From positions 124,001 to 188,000 of the forward strand of contig BNBX01000010.1 in the NCBI GenBank assembly GCA_014656175.1: a stretch of 64,000 bases of DNA. Reading direction: 5' to 3'. Shown one piece after another: positions 8,533 through 18,206 of this stretch. Origin of the DNA: Streptomyces werraensis. GTDB taxonomy: Bacteria; Actinomycetota; Actinomycetes; Streptomycetales; Streptomycetaceae. The notes under the pieces were generated by a model that was given only the letters and a program-made list of their open reading frames with translations, did no database searches and was not told where the DNA came from. The number at the start of each line of letters is the position of its first letter. Within the stretch, counting starts at the first letter, position 1. Made by a program: the position numbers and the translations under genes.

Positions 8533-9138
8533 ATGACCCGCAAGCCCGTGCATCTCGCCCTCTACGACACCTGGGCCGACTGGGAGACCGGTCACGCCAC
8601 CGCGCACCTCGCCCTCGCAGGCTTCGAGGTCCGCACCGCGACCCCCGGCGGCCGGCCCGTCACCAGCATGGGAGGCCTCCGCGCCCGGCCCGACCTCGCG
8701 CTGGAGGAGCTGCGCCCCGAGGGCAGCTCGCTGCTGATCCTCCCCGGGGCCGCCGCCTGGGACGGGGGCGACGACCTCGCCCCCGTCGCGCGCACCGCCC
8801 GCGCCTTCCTCGACGCGGGCGTGCCGGTGGCCGCCATCTGCGGCGCCACCGCCGGGCTCGCCCGCGAGGGCCTGCTCGACGACCGCGCGCACACCAGCGC
8901 CGCCGCCCCCTATCTCGCGGCGACCGGCTACGCGGGCGCCGGGCGGTACGTGGAGGCCGACGCCGTCACCGACGGCCCGCTCGTGACCGCCGGACCGACC
9001 GAGCCGGTCGCCTTCGCCCGCGAGATCCTCCGCCTGCTCGGCGCCTACGACGACAAGGCGGTCGACGCCTGGTACCGGCTGTTCCACCACTCCGACCCGG
9101 CCGCGTACACGGAGTGGACGGAGGCGGTGAGCCGGTGA
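8533..9138 (+). CDS. DJ-1/PfpI family protein
   Basis: This 201-residue protein has a class I glutamine-amidotransferase-like fold. The nucleophile elbow AAICGATAGLA places the reactive cysteine at residue 103, and the partner glutamate is probably Glu18 in the DWETG segment. Family members include PfpI-like hydrolases, stress chaperones and isonitrile hydratases, so the reaction here is open. ATG 8533 is preceded by GGGAG. The stop overlaps the following MarR gene (GTGA), so the enzyme and its likely regulator are co-translated. Confidence 0.88.
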   Translation: MTRKPVHLALYDTWADWETGHATAHLALAGFEVRTATPGGRPVTSMGGLRARPDLALEELRPEGSSLLILPGAAAWDGGDDLAPVARTARAFLDAGVPVAAICGATAGLAREGLLDDRAHTSAAAPYLAATGYAGAGRYVEADAVTDGPLVTAGPTEPVAFAREILRLLGAYDDKAVDAWYRLFHHSDPAAYTEWTEAVSR

Positions 9139-9605
9139 GCGAGGAGGAACAGGAGCTGCTCAGCCGCGCCGCGCTCGGCGCGTTCAGGCTCAACGGCCAG
9201 TTCCTCGCGGTCGCCGAGGAGCTGGCCCGGCCCGCCGGGATCACCGCCGCCCGGTGGCAGGTGCTGGGCGCGGTGCTCAGGGAGCCGCTGCCGGTGTCCG
9301 GGATCGCCCGCGCCATGGGCATCACCCGGCAGAGCGTGCAGCGCGTCGCCGACCTGCTGGTGGAGCGGGGGTTCGCCGAGTACCGGCCCAACCCCGCCCA
9401 CCGCCGGGCCAAACTCCTCGCCCCGACCGAGGAGGGATACGCGGCCGTCCGCCGCATCGACCCCGGCCACGCGGCCTTCGCCGCACGGCTCGCGACGGCG
9501 TACCGGGAGGCGTACGGGGAGGAGGGACTCGCGGAGGCGGTGCGGGCGCTGGAACGTCTGTCCACGGTGCTCGACGGTCTCGGCACGCCTGTTACGGAAC
9601 CGTAG
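9135..9605 (+). CDS. MarR-family transcriptional regulator
   Basis: The 156-residue regulator starts at GTG 9135 inside the stop of the DJ-1 gene. The winged helix spans about residues 38-100 (VSGIARAMGITRQSVQRVADLLVERGF), with an RRAKLL wing and flanking dimerisation helices. It probably autoregulates through the inverted repeats at 8465-8498. The ligand is unknown. An electrophile or redox signal would suit the DJ-1 partner, but that is inference. Confidence 0.88.
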   Translation: MSEEEQELLSRAALGAFRLNGQFLAVAEELARPAGITAARWQVLGAVLREPLPVSGIARAMGITRQSVQRVADLLVERGFAEYRPNPAHRRAKLLAPTEEGYAAVRRIDPGHAAFAARLATAYREAYGEEGLAEAVRALERLSTVLDGLGTPVTEP

Positions 9606-9683
9606 ACGTCGCCCCGCCCGACCGGCACCGGCCCGCCACTATCCTCGATCCGTTGCTCACTGCGGGGGGAAGGCGGCGCAGCG

Positions 9684-11549
<1,866 letters not shown>

Positions 11550-11678
11550 CGGCACCCCGCGAGCGCCGGGCTGCGCACCCTCGGCTCGCACTCACACCGG
11601 CGCGGGTGGACGCATGGCGCCCGTCCCACACCGGCGCGCACCGGACGCACCGCATACCGACCCGCCCCCGGCGGACCC

Positions 11679-12422
11679 TCACCGCGCCTCCGGCGGCCGC
11701 TGCCGAGGCATGTTCGGCCGTGCCCCGTTGGGCGGAGCCGAGAACCGCCCGACGGGCAGCGCCCCCTCAGGCCGCCCCCCGCCGGCCAGCGCGTTCCGCA
11801 CCCCCAACGGCACCCCGCTCCGGAACTCCAGCATCCAGTCCGCCGTCTCCGTCCGGACCAGCTCCGTCACGTCCTCGGTGAACCGCCGCAGCACCGTCAG
11901 ACACCGCTCCGCGGCCTCGCTCGCCGTCCCCTCCGCAGGCCCCAGCACCTCCCGTACGCACTCCGACGCCCAGTCGAACTGGAACGCCTGCAGCCGCCGC
12001 TGCACAGCCTGCGCGGTCGCCACGTCCCGCATCCACCCGGACGTCATCCCGAAGAACCGGTCGCCGACCACACACGCGACAGCGACCAGCAGCGCCAGAT
12101 ACCCCCACGGCGTGACACCGTCCGCCGCCCCGGTCAGATCCAGCAGCGGCAACGCGGCCCCGGCCAGCGCACCCACCGCCGTACCGGCCCGCAGCGCCCA
12201 CGCGCACCGCCGCTTCCACATCCGGTCCTCGAGGTACCACGCGGCGGTGTCCAGCGCCCCGCGCTCCACCCACCGGTACAGCTCGTCCAGCCGCGCGGCC
12301 GGCTCCCCCCAGTCCCCGAGCGGGAACGCCCGGCCGACGGGATCGCCCGGACGCAGCCCCGCCGCGCCTTCGCCCCGCCCGTCGTGAGGCCGACCCTCGG
12401 GCTGCATCTCCGGCTGAACCAC
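11679..12422 (-). CDS. SLATT-domain two-helix membrane protein
   Basis: The 247-residue protein contains paired hydrophobic segments at about residues 85-105 and 110-130, separated by a short polar turn. They are flanked by amphipathic helices rich in Arg and aromatic residues (AAWYLEDRMWKRRCAW before; VQRRLQAFQFDWASE after). This is the pattern of SLATT (SMODS and SLOG-associating 2TM) proteins, predicted pore-forming effectors in nucleotide-signalling conflict systems. GTG 12422 has AGGAGGGGAG upstream. No nucleotide cyclase or SLOG gene is nearby, and the gene sits between a kinase and ebfC-recR, so a stand-alone chromosomal role is likely. Confidence 0.7.
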   Translation of the reverse strand: MVQPEMQPEGRPHDGRGEGAAGLRPGDPVGRAFPLGDWGEPAARLDELYRWVERGALDTAAWYLEDRMWKRRCAWALRAGTAVGALAGAALPLLDLTGAADGVTPWGYLALLVAVACVVGDRFFGMTSGWMRDVATAQAVQRRLQAFQFDWASECVREVLGPAEGTASEAAERCLTVLRRFTEDVTELVRTETADWMLEFRSGVPLGVRNALAGGGRPEGALPVGRFSAPPNGARPNMPRQRPPEAR

Positions 12423-12747
12423 CCGGTTTCTCCCCTCCTGAACCGACCTGACCGACCCGCGCACGCGCACCGCGCGGGCACCGCACGCGGCCGGCCGGTC
12501 ACGCGTGGTGCTCGCGCGCCGGGCCCTTCCTACCGCCCAACGGGTGGGCGCGTCGGAGGTTCGCGCGCTTTTACGCCCGGAAGAAGGCGGTCATCAGGTA
12601 TAGGGCCCGGGAACGGACTCACCCGAAAGAGTGCCGGGGCGACGGCCGTCCCGAGCACGTAGGCTCGTGCCGAGCGGTGCGTGACCCGCACCCGGAGCGA
12701 CGTAGCGACCCGAATACCGACCCGACGTACCGACCTAGGAGCGAATC
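12423..12747. promoter_or_regulatory. Divergent promoter region upstream of ebfC-recR
   Basis: This 325-bp spacer has no plausible gene. TATAGG at 12599-12604 and TAGGCT at 12660-12665 are two candidate -10 boxes for the rightward ebfC-recR-DUF5063 transcript. AGGAG at 12738-12742 is the ebfC ribosome site. The left end must serve the SLATT gene. Confidence 0.45.
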
Positions 12748-13089
12748 GTGATCCCCGGTGGTGGCCAGCCCAACATGCAGCAGCTGCTCCAGCAGGCCCA
12801 GAAGATGCAGCAGGACCTGGCCAAGGCCCAGGAGGAGCTGGCGCGCACGGAGGTCGAGGGCCAGGCGGGCGGCGGCCTGGTGCGGGCCACCGTCACCGGC
12901 TCCGGCGAGCTGCGGGCGCTGAAGATCGACCCGAAGGCCGTGGACCCGGAGGACACCGAGACCCTCGCGGACCTGGTCGTCGCGGCGGTCCAGGCGGCGA
13001 ACGAGAACGCGCAGACGCTGCAGCAGCAGAAGCTCGGCCCGCTCGCCCAGGGCCTCGGCGGGGGCGGCATCCCCGGCCTCCCCTTCTGA
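12748..13089 (+). CDS. ebfC: YbaB/EbfC nucleoid-associated DNA-binding protein
   Basis: This 113-residue dimeric DNA-binding protein of the YbaB/EbfC family is conserved immediately upstream of recR in most bacteria. A Gln-rich helix (QQLLQQAQKMQQDLAKAQEEL) is followed by the strand region GGGLVRATVTGSGELRALKID and the conserved acidic DLVVAAVQAANENA helix. GTG 12748 has AGGAG 5 nt upstream. It is thought to coat or organise DNA and is linked genetically to recombination repair. Confidence 0.93.
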   Translation: MIPGGGQPNMQQLLQQAQKMQQDLAKAQEELARTEVEGQAGGGLVRATVTGSGELRALKIDPKAVDPEDTETLADLVVAAVQAANENAQTLQQQKLGPLAQGLGGGGIPGLPF

Positions 13090-13199
13090 CGGGGGCGGCC
13101 GGCCGGCCGGGGCTTCCCGGCCCTCCAGGGCTCTTCTAAGCAGGGCCGCGGCCCTCTACCGTACGTAGTGAAGGAACATCAGGAAGGGACGGCAGTCCG

Positions 13200-13799
13200 T
13201 TGTACGAAGGCGTGGTCCAGGACCTCATCGACGAGCTGGGACGGCTTCCCGGCGTCGGTCCCAAGAGCGCGCAGCGGATCGCCTTCCACATCCTGCAGGC
13301 GGAACCGACGGACGTACGGCGTCTGGCGCAGGCACTGATGGAGGTCAAGGCGAAGGTCCGCTTCTGCGCGGTCTGCGGGAACGTCGCGCAGGAGGAGCTG
13401 TGCGGCATCTGCCGCGACACCCGGCGCGACCCCGCGGTCATCTGCGTCGTGGAGGAGCCGAAGGACGTCGTCGCGATCGAGCGCACGCGCGAGTTCCGCG
13501 GCCGCTACCACGTGCTGGGCGGCGCGATCAGCCCGATCGACGGGGTGGGCCCCGACGATCTGCGCATAAGGGAGCTGCTGGCGCGGCTGGCGGACGGCAC
13601 GGTCACCGAGCTGATCCTCGCCACGGACCCCAATCTCGAAGGCGAGGCCACGGCCACGTACCTCGCCCGCATGATCAAGCCCATGGGCCTGAAGGTCACC
13701 CGCCTGGCCAGCGGCCTCCCGGTGGGCGGCGACCTGGAATACGCGGACGAGGTCACGCTCGGCCGCGCCTTCGAGGGGAGACGACTCCTAGATGTCTGA
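13200..13799 (+). CDS. recR: Recombination mediator protein RecR
   Basis: RecR acts with RecO and RecF to load RecA on gapped single-stranded DNA. The 199-residue protein is full length. It has the N-terminal helix-hairpin-helix (LGRLPGVGPKSAQRIAFHIL), the four-cysteine zinc finger (CAVCGNVAQEELCGIC, about residues 57-72), a Toprim domain opening with VICVVEEPKDVVAIE, and a C-terminal Walker-like segment. The start is TTG 13200, giving the expected MYEGVVQDLIDEL N-terminus, with AGGAAGG about 12 nt upstream. Its last 8 nt overlap the next gene. Confidence 0.97.
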   Translation: MYEGVVQDLIDELGRLPGVGPKSAQRIAFHILQAEPTDVRRLAQALMEVKAKVRFCAVCGNVAQEELCGICRDTRRDPAVICVVEEPKDVVAIERTREFRGRYHVLGGAISPIDGVGPDDLRIRELLARLADGTVTELILATDPNLEGEATATYLARMIKPMGLKVTRLASGLPVGGDLEYADEVTLGRAFEGRRLLDV

Positions 13800-14451
13800 C
13801 GCCACGCTGCACGCGACCGACCAGAACCCGGACGACTTCGCGGTCCAGATCGCCGATCAGATCGAGAGCTTCCTGGTGGCCGTCACGGAGGTCGCGAAGG
13901 GCGACGAGCCGGACTCGGCGGTGCCCTTCCTCCTCCTGGAGGTCTCCCAGCTGCTCCTGGCCGGCGGCCGGCTGGGCGCCCACGAGGACATCGTCCCCGA
14001 CGAGCGCTACGAGCCGGACATGGGCCCCGAGCCGGACGTGGACGAGCTGCGCGAGAACCTGGCGCGGCTGCTCGACCCGATCGACGTCTACTCCGAGGTC
14101 TTCGACCCGTACGAGCCGCGCAAGGCCTCCGTCCCGGCCCGCATCTCCGACGACCTCACCGACGTCATCACCGACCTGCGCCACGGCATGGCCCACTACA
14201 AGGCGGGCCGCACGTCGGAGGCGCTGTGGTGGTGGCAGTTCTCCTACTTCTCCAACTGGGGCTCCACGGCGTCGGCGACCCTGCGCGCCCTCCAGTCGGT
14301 CGTCGCCCACGTCCGCCTGAACCAGCCCCTCGCCGAACTCGACGGCCTGGACACGGACCAGGGCCTGGGCGACGAGGCCCTGGAGGCCGAGGCCGGCAGG
14401 GTCATGGCCGAAGAGATCGGCACCCCCCTGCGCATGCGCCCGGTCCAGTGA
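13792..14451 (+). CDS. DUF5063 domain protein
   Basis: This 219-residue acidic protein overlaps recR by 8 nt, so it is probably made from the same transcript. The conserved features are the central DIVPDERYEPDMGPEPDVDEL segment, a LARLLDPIDVYSEVFDPYE stretch, and a Trp-rich WWWQFSYFSNWGSTASA motif near residues 144-160. No enzymatic motif or membrane segment is visible. The function is unknown; the recurrent pairing with recR in actinomycetes hints at DNA repair or chromosome maintenance. Confidence 0.85.
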   Translation: MSDATLHATDQNPDDFAVQIADQIESFLVAVTEVAKGDEPDSAVPFLLLEVSQLLLAGGRLGAHEDIVPDERYEPDMGPEPDVDELRENLARLLDPIDVYSEVFDPYEPRKASVPARISDDLTDVITDLRHGMAHYKAGRTSEALWWWQFSYFSNWGSTASATLRALQSVVAHVRLNQPLAELDGLDTDQGLGDEALEAEAGRVMAEEIGTPLRMRPVQ

Positions 14452-14769
14452 CCCGTCGCCGGCTCCCGGCGACGACGCCCACAGGTGCCGCAGCACCTGG
14501 GGGAGCCCGGGCCGGTCATGGATGTGTCCCCCGTGAAACGTGCCTCCCGTGGGGCGTGACCGGCCGAAAAGGACCGTGCGCGGTGTGACGCGGGGCACTT
14601 TTCCGAGTGGTGGGGCGTGGGGCTGGGCAGGAGCCCGTCGCGGGCGTCCGGTGTCTCACCATGCGATATCGCGAAGGGTGGATTTTCGGACGTCGATAGA
14701 CTGAGCGGACCGCAGCGCACACATATGTGGGCGGACTGTGGACAACGACGGACTGAGCGAGGAGCGCAC
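14452..14769 (+). promoter_or_regulatory. Promoter/leader region of ask-asd
   Basis: No gene is supported in this 318-bp spacer. TAGACT at 14697-14702 is a candidate -10 box, which would give a leader of about 60 nt. GAGGAG just before GTG 14770 is the ribosome site. A short palindrome centred on CATATG lies near 14724. I see no tRNA-like or T-box structure. Confidence 0.4.
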
Positions 14770-16047
14770 GTGGGCCTTGTCGTGCAGAAGTACGGAGGCT
14801 CCTCCGTAGCCGATGCCGAAGGCATCAAGCGCGTCGCCAAGAGGATCGTGGAAGCCAAGAAGAACGGCCACCAGGTGGTCGCCGTGGTTTCCGCGATGGG
14901 CGACACGACGGACGAGCTGATCGATCTCGCCGAGCAGGTTTCCCCGATTCCTGCCGGCCGCGAGCTCGACATGCTGCTGACCGCCGGAGAGCGGATCTCC
15001 ATGGCCCTGCTGGCCATGGCGATCAAGAACCTGGGCCACAACGCCCAGAGCTTCACCGGCAGCCAGGCAGGTGTCATCACCGACTCGGTCCACAACAAAG
15101 CCCGCATCATCGATGTCACGCCGGGCCGGATCAAGGCCTCGGTGGACGAGGGCAACATCGCCATCGTCGCCGGGTTCCAGGGCGTCAGCCAGGACACCAA
15201 GGACATCACCACGCTCGGCCGCGGCGGTTCCGACACCACCGCCGTCGCCCTCGCCGCGGCGCTCGACGCCGAGGTGTGCGAGATCTACACGGACGTCGAC
15301 GGTGTGTTCACCGCCGACCCCCGCGTGGTGAAGAAGGCCAGGAAGATCGACTGGATCTCGTTCGAGGACATGCTCGAACTGGCCGCCTCCGGTTCCAAGG
15401 TGCTGCTCCACCGCTGCGTGGAGTACGCCCGCCGGTACAACATCCCGATCCACGTCCGCTCGTCCTTCAGCGGACTCAAGGGCACGTGGGTCAGCAGCGA
15501 GCCGATCGAGCAAGGGGACAAGCAGGTGGAGCAGGCTCTCATCTCCGGTGTCGCGCACGACACCTCCGAGGCCAAGATCACGGTCGTCGGCGTGCCCGAC
15601 AAGCCCGGCGAGGCCGCGTCGATCTTCCGCACCATCGCGGACGCCGAGATCAACATCGACATGGTCGTGCAGAACGTGTCCGCCGCGTCCACCGGCCTGA
15701 CGGACATCTCCTTCACCCTGCCGAAGTCCGAGGGCCGCAAGGCCATCGACGCCCTGGAGAAGAACAAGGGCGCCATCGGCTTCGACTCCCTGCGCTACGA
15801 CGACCAGATCGGCAAGATCTCCCTGGTCGGCGCGGGTATGAAGACCAACCCCGGGGTCACCGCCGACTTCTTCACCGCGCTCAGCGACGCCGGTGTGAAC
15901 ATCGAGCTGATCTCGACCTCCGAGATCCGCATCTCGGTCGTCACCCGCAAGGACGACGTGCCGGAGGCCGTGCGCGCCGTGCACACCGCCTTCGGACTCG
16001 ACTCCGACAGCGACGAGGCCGTGGTCTACGGAGGCACCGGCCGCTGA
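14770..16047 (+). CDS. ask: Aspartate kinase, alpha subunit
   Basis: This enzyme phosphorylates aspartate and opens the lysine/threonine/methionine/diaminopimelate pathway. The 425-residue protein has the N-terminal kinase domain with KYGGSS at residues 7-12, the TLGRGGSDTTAVALA segment, and two C-terminal ACT domains, the second opening near KISLVGAGMKTNPGV. GTG 14770 follows GAGGAG. The stop overlaps the asd start. As in corynebacteria, the same frame appears to contain an internal start for the beta subunit. Feedback control by lysine and threonine is expected for this class but is not visible directly. Confidence 0.97.
   Translation: MGLVVQKYGGSSVADAEGIKRVAKRIVEAKKNGHQVVAVVSAMGDTTDELIDLAEQVSPIPAGRELDMLLTAGERISMALLAMAIKNLGHNAQSFTGSQAGVITDSVHNKARIIDVTPGRIKASVDEGNIAIVAGFQGVSQDTKDITTLGRGGSDTTAVALAAALDAEVCEIYTDVDGVFTADPRVVKKARKIDWISFEDMLELAASGSKVLLHRCVEYARRYNIPIHVRSSFSGLKGTWVSSEPIEQGDKQVEQALISGVAHDTSEAKITVVGVPDKPGEAASIFRTIADAEINIDMVVQNVSAASTGLTDISFTLPKSEGRKAIDALEKNKGAIGFDSLRYDDQIGKISLVGAGMKTNPGVTADFFTALSDAGVNIELISTSEIRISVVTRKDDVPEAVRAVHTAFGLDSDSDEAVVYGGTGR
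15526..16047 (+). CDS. Aspartate kinase, beta subunit (internal in-frame start)
   Basis: An in-frame GTG at 15526 is preceded by AAGGGG at 15512-15517, with 8-nt spacing. It would yield a 173-residue product starting at MEQALISGVAHD that holds just the two ACT regulatory domains. Class II aspartokinases of Corynebacterium and Bacillus are known alpha2beta2 enzymes whose beta chain starts at the equivalent place. The internal translation event is inferred from the ribosome site and the family. Confidence 0.65.
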   Translation: MEQALISGVAHDTSEAKITVVGVPDKPGEAASIFRTIADAEINIDMVVQNVSAASTGLTDISFTLPKSEGRKAIDALEKNKGAIGFDSLRYDDQIGKISLVGAGMKTNPGVTADFFTALSDAGVNIELISTSEIRISVVTRKDDVPEAVRAVHTAFGLDSDSDEAVVYGGTGR

Positions 16048-17135
16048 TGACCGGCACCGCAGGACCCGGACGTTCCGGGCGGCCGACGCTCGCGGTCGTG
16101 GGGGCGACCGGGGCCGTCGGCACGGTCATGCTCCAGATCCTGTCGCAGCGCGCGGACATCTGGGGCGAGATCAGGCTCGTCGCCTCCCCGCGCTCGGCCG
16201 GCCGCAAGCTGTCCGTGCGCGGCGAGGAGGTCGAGGTGGTGGCGCTCACCGAGGACGCCTTCGACGGGGTCGACGTCGCCATGTTCGACGTGCCCGACGA
16301 GGTCTCCGCCGAGTGGGCGCCCGTCGCCGCCGCGCGCGGCGCGGTCGTCGTCGACAACTCCGGCGCCTTCCGCATGGACCCGGACGTGCCGCTGGTCGTC
16401 CCCGAGGTCAACCCGCACGCGGTACGCAGCCGTCCCCGCGGCATCGTCGCCAACCCCAACTGCACCACCCTGTCGATGATCGTCGCGCTCGGCGCGCTGC
16501 ACGCCGAGTTCGGCCTGCGCGAGCTGGTCGTCTCGTCGTACCAGGCGGTCAGCGGCGCCGGTCAGGCCGGCGTGCGGACCCTGCGCGACCAGCTCTCCCT
16601 GGTCGCCGGCACGGAGCTGGGCACGAACCCCGGCGACGTACGGCGGGCCGTGGGCGACAACACCGGGCCCTTCCCGGAGCCGGTCGCGCTGAACGTCGTG
16701 CCGTGGGCCGGATCGCTGCGCGAGGACGGCTGGTCGTCCGAGGAGATGAAGGTGCGGGACGAGTCCCGCAAGATCCTCGGCCTGCCCGCCCTCCCGGTTG
16801 CCGTCACCTGCGTCCGCGTCCCCGTGGTCACCGTGCACTCCCTCACCGTGCACGCCCGCTTCGAGGGCGAGGTCACCGTCGACAAGGCGCGCGAGATCCT
16901 CGCGACCGCCCCCGGCGTCGTCCTCTTCGACAACCCGGCCGCCGGGGAGTTCCCGACGCCCGCCGACGTCGTCGGCACCGACCCCACCTGGGTCGGCCGG
17001 GTGCGCCGGGCCCTGGACGACCCCACGGCGCTGGAGCTCTTCGTGTGCGGGGACAACCTGCGCAAGGGGGCCGCGCTCAACACCGCGCAGATCGCCGAGC
17101 TGATAGCCGCTGAGCACCGGGCGGTCGAGCGGTAA
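16047..17135 (+). CDS. asd: Aspartate-semialdehyde dehydrogenase
   Basis: Asd reduces aspartyl phosphate to aspartate semialdehyde with NADPH, the step after aspartokinase. The 362-residue protein has the nucleotide-binding VVGATGAVGTVML loop, the active cysteine at residue 139 in NPNCTT, the SSYQAVSGAG motif and a conserved VRVPVVTVHS segment before the C-terminal domain. ATG 16047 shares one base with the ask stop (TGATG), so translation is coupled. A short Gly/Pro-rich N-terminal extension precedes the first strand. Confidence 0.96.
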   Translation: MTGTAGPGRSGRPTLAVVGATGAVGTVMLQILSQRADIWGEIRLVASPRSAGRKLSVRGEEVEVVALTEDAFDGVDVAMFDVPDEVSAEWAPVAAARGAVVVDNSGAFRMDPDVPLVVPEVNPHAVRSRPRGIVANPNCTTLSMIVALGALHAEFGLRELVVSSYQAVSGAGQAGVRTLRDQLSLVAGTELGTNPGDVRRAVGDNTGPFPEPVALNVVPWAGSLREDGWSSEEMKVRDESRKILGLPALPVAVTCVRVPVVTVHSLTVHARFEGEVTVDKAREILATAPGVVLFDNPAAGEFPTPADVVGTDPTWVGRVRRALDDPTALELFVCGDNLRKGAALNTAQIAELIAAEHRAVER

Positions 17136-17534
17136 AAAGGTCTGGATCACAGAAGATTCATTTGTAGGATCTGTGAGGGGCTCGGAGCCGGACCGGTCGG
17201 TTCTGGCCACTTGAACATGCAACTTCCTGGGCCGAGGATTGCAGACGAGGATTCACCTCCCCGCCAGCCGCAACCGTGCGGAGGGCGGGGAGCGTCTTTG
17301 CGGTCACCCTTATCCGGGACGTGGGGACGCTGCTTCCCAGACGTGGGGACGTCTGGAGCCGGGCGTGGGGACGTCCGTTCATATGAAACACAGGGGAAGA
17401 GCGGGACGCATGAGGGCATTCGGTGTGCTGTCGGTGGTGCTGCCTGACGCGGGTGGGCGGTGGACGGTACCGGTCGGCGCAGACGTGACGCCCGGCACGT
17501 ACAACCCTTACGGGGGGAAGTGTGTCCAACTGGC
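17136..17534 (+). promoter_or_regulatory. Intergenic region between asd and the sigma-factor gene
   Basis: This 399-bp region begins with an AT-richer stretch (17136-17170) containing CACAGA...TCTGTG complementary arms and a TAGGAT -10-like box at 17165-17170. Its right half holds three evenly spaced operator-like repeats, listed separately. A reading frame from ATG 17410 crosses the sigma gene but has no family resemblance, so I do not annotate it. Confidence 0.45.
17320..17373. repeat. Three CGTGGGGACG repeats at exact 22-bp spacing
   Basis: Identical decamers start at 17320, 17342 and 17364. The middle copy is embedded in a perfect dyad with arms CAGACGT and ACGTCTG around GGGG (17338-17355). 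The 22-bp period equals two helical turns, so proteins bound here would lie on one face of the DNA. The position about 160 bp before the sigma-factor start suggests a cooperative operator. Confidence 0.65.
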
Positions 17535-18206
17535 GTGGCAGAGGTACTCGACTTCACAGCGCCCCGTGGCACGGCGTTCCGGCCGCCTCGCGGCACGCTC
17601 CGGCCCCGCGTGGCCGGCGCGTCCGGTGGCATGCCGGTGATCGCCCCCATGCCCGCAGCGCGCCCCGCCCGCATCCCCGGTCAGCGCGACGGCGCCGACG
17701 AGACGACGGCGGCCGGCACCACGGTCGACCACCTCACCGAGACCTACCGCGCGCACTACCGCTCGCTCCTGGGCCTCGCCGCGCTGCTCCTCGACGACAC
17801 GGCCTCCTGCGAGGACGTCGTCCAGGAGGCGTTCATCCGCGTCCACTCCGCCCGCAAGCGCGTCCGTGACCCGGAGAAGACCCTGGCCTACCTGCGCCAG
17901 ACGGTCGTCAACCTGTCCCGCAGCGCGCTGCGCCGCCGCATCCTCGGCCTCAAGCTGCTGTCCAAGCCCATGCCCGACATGGCGAGCGCGGAGGAGGGCG
18001 CGTACGACCAGCTCGAACGCGACTCCCTCATCAAGGCGATGAAGGGGCTTCAGCGCCGCCAGCGCGAGGTGCTGGTGCTGCGCTACTTCGCCGACATGAC
18101 GGAGGCCCAGGTCGCCGAGACGCTCGGCATCTCGCTCGGCTCGGTCAAGGCGTACGGCTCACGCGGCATCGCCGCGCTGCGGGTGGCCATGGAGGCATCG
18201 GCATGA
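17535..18206 (+). CDS. ECF-like RNA polymerase sigma factor (SigE-type)
   Basis: This is a 223-residue sigma-70 family protein. Region 2 (about residues 75-140: YRAHYRSLLGLAALLLDD, then CEDVVQEAFIRVH) and region 4 (about 165-215: RRQREVLVLRYFADMTEAQVAETLGISLGSVKAYGSRG) are intact. They are joined by a short linker, with no region 3, as in group IV factors. The N-terminal 70 residues are a poorly conserved Pro/Arg-rich extension, and I chose GTG 17535 (MAEVLDF) with GGGGGAAG upstream. The next gene overlaps by 4 nt and encodes a membrane protein, which is the usual layout for a sigma factor and its membrane partner. Confidence 0.88.
   Translation: MAEVLDFTAPRGTAFRPPRGTLRPRVAGASGGMPVIAPMPAARPARIPGQRDGADETTAAGTTVDHLTETYRAHYRSLLGLAALLLDDTASCEDVVQEAFIRVHSARKRVRDPEKTLAYLRQTVVNLSRSALRRRILGLKLLSKPMPDMASAEEGAYDQLERDSLIKAMKGLQRRQREVLVLRYFADMTEAQVAETLGISLGSVKAYGSRGIAALRVAMEASA

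Noticed and set aside
11679..12422. CBASS-like nucleotide-signalling locus around the SLATT protein
   Set aside because: No nucleotidyltransferase, SLOG or sensor gene is present on either side; neighbours are a Ser/Thr kinase and ebfC.
17410..17640. ORF from ATG 17410 overlapping the sigma-factor start
   Set aside because: It overlaps the better-supported sigma gene in another frame and becomes Arg/Pro-rich junk towards its end.
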